Shown one piece after another: positions 62,026 to 64,000 of a stretch of DNA of 64,000 bases. Within the stretch, counting starts at the first letter, position 1; every line of letters begins with the position of its first letter. Source of the stretch: Actinomadura sp. NBRC 104412 (lineage in GTDB: Bacteria; Actinomycetota; Actinomycetes; Streptosporangiales; Streptosporangiaceae); contig NZ_BSTM01000031.1 in NCBI RefSeq assembly GCF_030269515.1, forward strand, positions 18,202 to 82,201. The letters run 5' to 3'. Below the pieces are notes generated by a model. The model made no database searches, was not told the origin of the DNA, and worked only from the letters and a program-made list of their open reading frames with translations. Both the position numbers and the translations under genes were made by a program.

Positions 62026-63102
62026 ATGACCGCCGCCGACCGAAGGGATCCGCGGGGATGGGACGCCGTGCCCGCCCCGCTGCGCACCGCGGCGCTCGCG
62101 AGCGCCTGCGTGCTGATCGTCGCGGGAACGGTCTACCTGCTGGTCCAGTTGCTCGTCCAGCTGGCCCCGCTGACCCTGGCCATCGTGGTGGCGCTGCTGC
62201 TGGCCGCCCTGGTCCACCCGCTGTCCGACCGGCTGCGGCGCGCGAGGGTGCCGCCATGGATCGCGGCGCTGACCGGGGTGCTCGCCCTGCTGGTGGTCGT
62301 CACCGGGTCGCTGGTGCTGATCGGCGAACGGGTGGTGGATCAGGTGCCGAACCTCCAGCGCAGCCTGAACGCGGGCCTGGGCAGGTTGCGCGACTTCGCG
62401 CTGAACGGCCCGTTCCCGATCAGCCAGGCGCAGGTGGACTCGGTGGTCAACGGCGTCATGAGGGCCGCCCGCGGCGCCGCGCCCGATCCGGTGGGCGGCG
62501 CCACCGTCGCCGCGCAGGCGGTCGGCTCCATCCTGCTCGCCATCGTGCTGCTGTTCTTCATGCTGAAGGACGGCCGGACCATGTGGCAGTGGACGCTGCG
62601 CGCGTTCCCCGCCCGGTTCCGCTCCTCGCTCGACGCCGCGGCCGAGGCCGGATGGGTGACGCTGGTCTCCTACGTGCGCGGCATCGTCCTCATCGCCCTG
62701 GTCGACGCCGTGGGCATCGGCGTGGCCCTCGTCCTGATCGGGGTCCCGCTGGCCCTGCCGCTGGCGCTGCTGACCTTCATCGCGGCGTTCGTCCCGATCA
62801 TCGGCGCCACCGTCGCGGGCGCCGCCGCGGTCCTCGTCGCGTTCGTCACCAACGGCCCCGGCGACGCCCTCCTGGTGCTCGCCGCCGTCATCGTCGTCCA
62901 GCAGGCCGAGGGAAACCTGCTGCAACCCCTGATCCAGGGCCGCGCCCTCAGCCTGCACCCCGCCGTGGTCCTGGTCGCCGTCACGGCCGGGACCCTTCTC
63001 GGAGGCATCGCCGGTGCCGCCGTGGCCGTACCGCTCGTGGCCGTTGCGAACCGCGTGACCACCGTCCTGCGCACCACTCCTCCCGCAGACGACCCCACCT
63101 GA
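62026..63102 (+). CDS. AI-2E family transporter
   Basis: This 358-residue membrane protein has the AI-2E/YdiK-type topology: LRTAALASACVLIVAGTVYL, LTLAIVVALLLAALVHPLSD, WIAALTGVLALLVVVTGSLV, then late helices LVDAVGIGVALVLIGVPLAL, AFVPIIGATVAGAAAVLVAF and VVQQAEGNLLQPLIQGRALS, HPAVVLVAVTAGTLLGGIAG. Members export varied small molecules; AI-2 transport is not implied. ATG at 62026 is used. It is followed by the repeat cluster. Confidence 0.9.
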   Translation: MTAADRRDPRGWDAVPAPLRTAALASACVLIVAGTVYLLVQLLVQLAPLTLAIVVALLLAALVHPLSDRLRRARVPPWIAALTGVLALLVVVTGSLVLIGERVVDQVPNLQRSLNAGLGRLRDFALNGPFPISQAQVDSVVNGVMRAARGAAPDPVGGATVAAQAVGSILLAIVLLFFMLKDGRTMWQWTLRAFPARFRSSLDAAAEAGWVTLVSYVRGIVLIALVDAVGIGVALVLIGVPLALPLALLTFIAAFVPIIGATVAGAAAVLVAFVTNGPGDALLVLAAVIVVQQAEGNLLQPLIQGRALSLHPAVVLVAVTAGTLLGGIAGAAVAVPLVAVANRVTTVLRTTPPADDPT

Positions 63103-63103
63103 C

Positions 63104-63480
63104 GTTGTCGTGTGGGGGGGGCGACCCCCCACACCCCCCGATGCGGGGCCAGCGACCACCGCCGCTCGCCTTGACGGCTCGCGGCGGCGGCCACTGACCC
63201 CGGTCAGGGGCTCCGCCCCCGACACCCCCGGCAGGGGGCTCCGCCCCCTGCACCCCCGTTGGGGCTGTGACATATGTGGGAGGGCGACCCTCCACGCCGC
63301 CCGGTGCGGGGTCAGCGGCCCCCGGCCGCTCGCCTTGACGGCTCGCGGCGGCGGCCACTGACCCCGGGTAGGGGCTCCGCCCCTACGACCCCGGTCAGGG
63401 GCTTCGCCCCCGACACCCCCTTCGAGGCTTTGCCCCTTGCCCCCCGTTGGGGGCTTTGCCCCATTGGCTCGACTGGGGTA
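63104..63480. repeat. Repeat cluster: G/C-run palindromes and a 42-base direct repeat
   Basis: The first element (63104-63139) is the inverted near-copy of 41814-41852. Then come palindromes of the type GGGGCTCCGCCCC and GGGGCTTCGCCCC. An exact 42-base direct repeat (63162-63203 and 63326-63367, starting CCGCTCGCCTTGACGGCTCG) has a period of 164 bases. Open frames crossing it are shadows of the repeats. This is the largest such cluster in the window. Confidence 0.9.
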
Positions 63481-63803
63481 TGGAGGAGCCGACTTCTGGC
63501 GCCTTCAGGTGCGGAGTGGACGCGCCTTCGCTCGTTCCTGGCTGCGGCGTCTCGTCCCGCCGGGCCGCATGTCCTTTTGGGGGCGACCCCCACCCCTGCC
63601 GGTGCGGGATCGGGGCTCGGTCTCTACGGCTCCGGCAGGGGGCTCCGCCCCCGAGTCAACCATGGGTCACGGAAGCTGGCGGGGCGGTTTGGGCGGCTTG
63701 TGACCTGTTAAAACCTCGGGGGTGATCTGTAGGGGAGGACTCGGGGGAGGCTGGTGGGGAGGGCTCCCTGGTGCTCCGCTGGGGTCCTGCCGTCCGGTCG
63801 GCA
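63481..63803. other. Gap after the repeat cluster with no convincing gene
   Basis: Further weak palindromes (for example GGGGGCTCCGCCCCC near 63640) continue into this stretch, and GC content then falls toward the right edge. Frames on both strands have poor codon bias and no ribosome sites. I see nothing I can name. Confidence 0.5.
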
Positions 63804-63956
63804 TCATGGCGGGTCTGTTGGGTTCTCCAGGTGTCTGCGAAGGTGCATGACGGCCCTGGCGGGATCGGTGCAGGAGAACAGGAAGCGGTACGAGCCGTCG
63901 GCTGTGCCGAAGTAGTACCCCCATTGTTCGTTTCTCTTGATGGCGATCACCCGCAC
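63804..63956 (-). CDS. Small hypothetical protein (50 residues)
   Basis: On the minus strand, GTG at 63956 (or 63950) opens a 50-residue ORF containing IKRNEQWGYYFGTADGSYRF and SCTDPARAVMHLRRHLENP, which reads like a real small protein. Codon use (AGA, ACA, CAA, GAT) is unlike the rest of the window, which suggests horizontal origin. No family is recognised and no clear ribosome site is seen; a stop precedes it 15 codons upstream. Confidence 0.4.
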   Translation of the reverse strand: MRVIAIKRNEQWGYYFGTADGSYRFLFSCTDPARAVMHLRRHLENPTDPP

Positions 63957-64000
63957 TCCGCGAGGGCATCTTGCGAGCGGAACACCTTGAGGTTAGGTGG

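Noticed and set aside
63110..63725. Several overlapping frames in the right-hand repeat cluster
   Set aside because: They encode only repeat-derived Gly/Arg/Pro-rich sequence and change frame with each unit.

Overview
The window is about 64 kb of very GC-rich DNA (third codon positions almost all G or C, frequent GTG/TTG starts, dense gene packing with GTGA/ATGA overlaps). It looks like the chromosome of a filamentous actinobacterium. The dnaK-grpE-dnaJ-hspR-clpB cluster with an HspR-type operator, SepF-like and LuxR/LAL proteins, P450s and an actinobacterial cysteine leader peptide all fit. A Streptosporangiales/Thermomonosporaceae-like host is my inference from general resemblance, not from a search. 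I saw no tRNA, rRNA, CRISPR array, insertion sequence or prophage.

Layout. 0-1.4 kb: start of a PLP-dependent decarboxylase running off the left edge, divergent from an AraC regulator. 1.4-8.8 kb: heat-shock operon (dnaK, grpE, dnaJ, hspR, clpB) preceded by a HAIR operator and closed by a strong hairpin. 8.8-16.2 kb: D-threonine aldolase-like enzyme, polysaccharide deacetylase, a NarL-type two-component pair, an unknown coiled-coil protein, a HAD phosphatase and several small proteins. 16.3-22.8 kb: nitronate monooxygenase, 2-hydroxyacid dehydrogenase, P450, AidB-like acyl-CoA dehydrogenase divergent from a PaaX regulator, thioesterase. 22.8-25.8 kb: small basic protein, GNAT, AhpD-like protein, Rrf2 regulator and arylamine N-acetyltransferase. 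25.8-28.5 kb: an ECF sigma factor and membrane anti-sigma factor, divergent from a lipoprotein / cytochrome b / zinc-finger operon. The two divergent promoters have the same sequence signature. 28.5-34.7 kb: minimal SepF, MaoC and DUF488 proteins, a large unknown protein, peptide deformylase, haloacid dehalogenase, and a secreted/membrane pair. 34.7-41.6 kb: branched-chain amino-acid type ABC transporter operon (livG-livF-livH-livM-substrate-binding protein), invaded by in-frame repeats, divergent from a PucR regulator. 41.9-44.8 kb: acyl-CoA ligase and a secreted hydrolase. 44.8-48.7 kb: a cyclic-nucleotide-domain histidine kinase, a fused response regulator/thioredoxin-reductase-like protein, and an SDR that lacks the usual catalytic pair. 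48.9-57.8 kb: LAL regulator, aldo/keto reductase, XRE regulator, a leader peptide with a cysteine dioxygenase-rhodanese operon, a CadD-like exporter, a serine hydrolase and a PP2C phosphatase. 57.9-63.1 kb: SDR, MFS transporter, hopanoid genes hpnG-hpnH, AI-2E family transporter. 63.1-64 kb: a GC-rich repeat cluster and a small ORF.

The most interesting items are four. (1) The ECF locus has matched back-to-back promoters and two anti-sigma-like zinc proteins. (2) Repeat-derived reading frames keep translational coupling inside the liv operon: a 2 x 42-residue ORF between livH and livM, and a repetitive N-terminal extension of LivF. (3) The kinase / REC-TrxR-like pair lacks the redox cysteines. 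(4) A leader peptide that appears leaderless precedes cysteine dioxygenase. Translation starts were moved from the longest frame wherever a ribosome site or homology favoured a shorter product. All family assignments come from motif recognition; no database search was possible.
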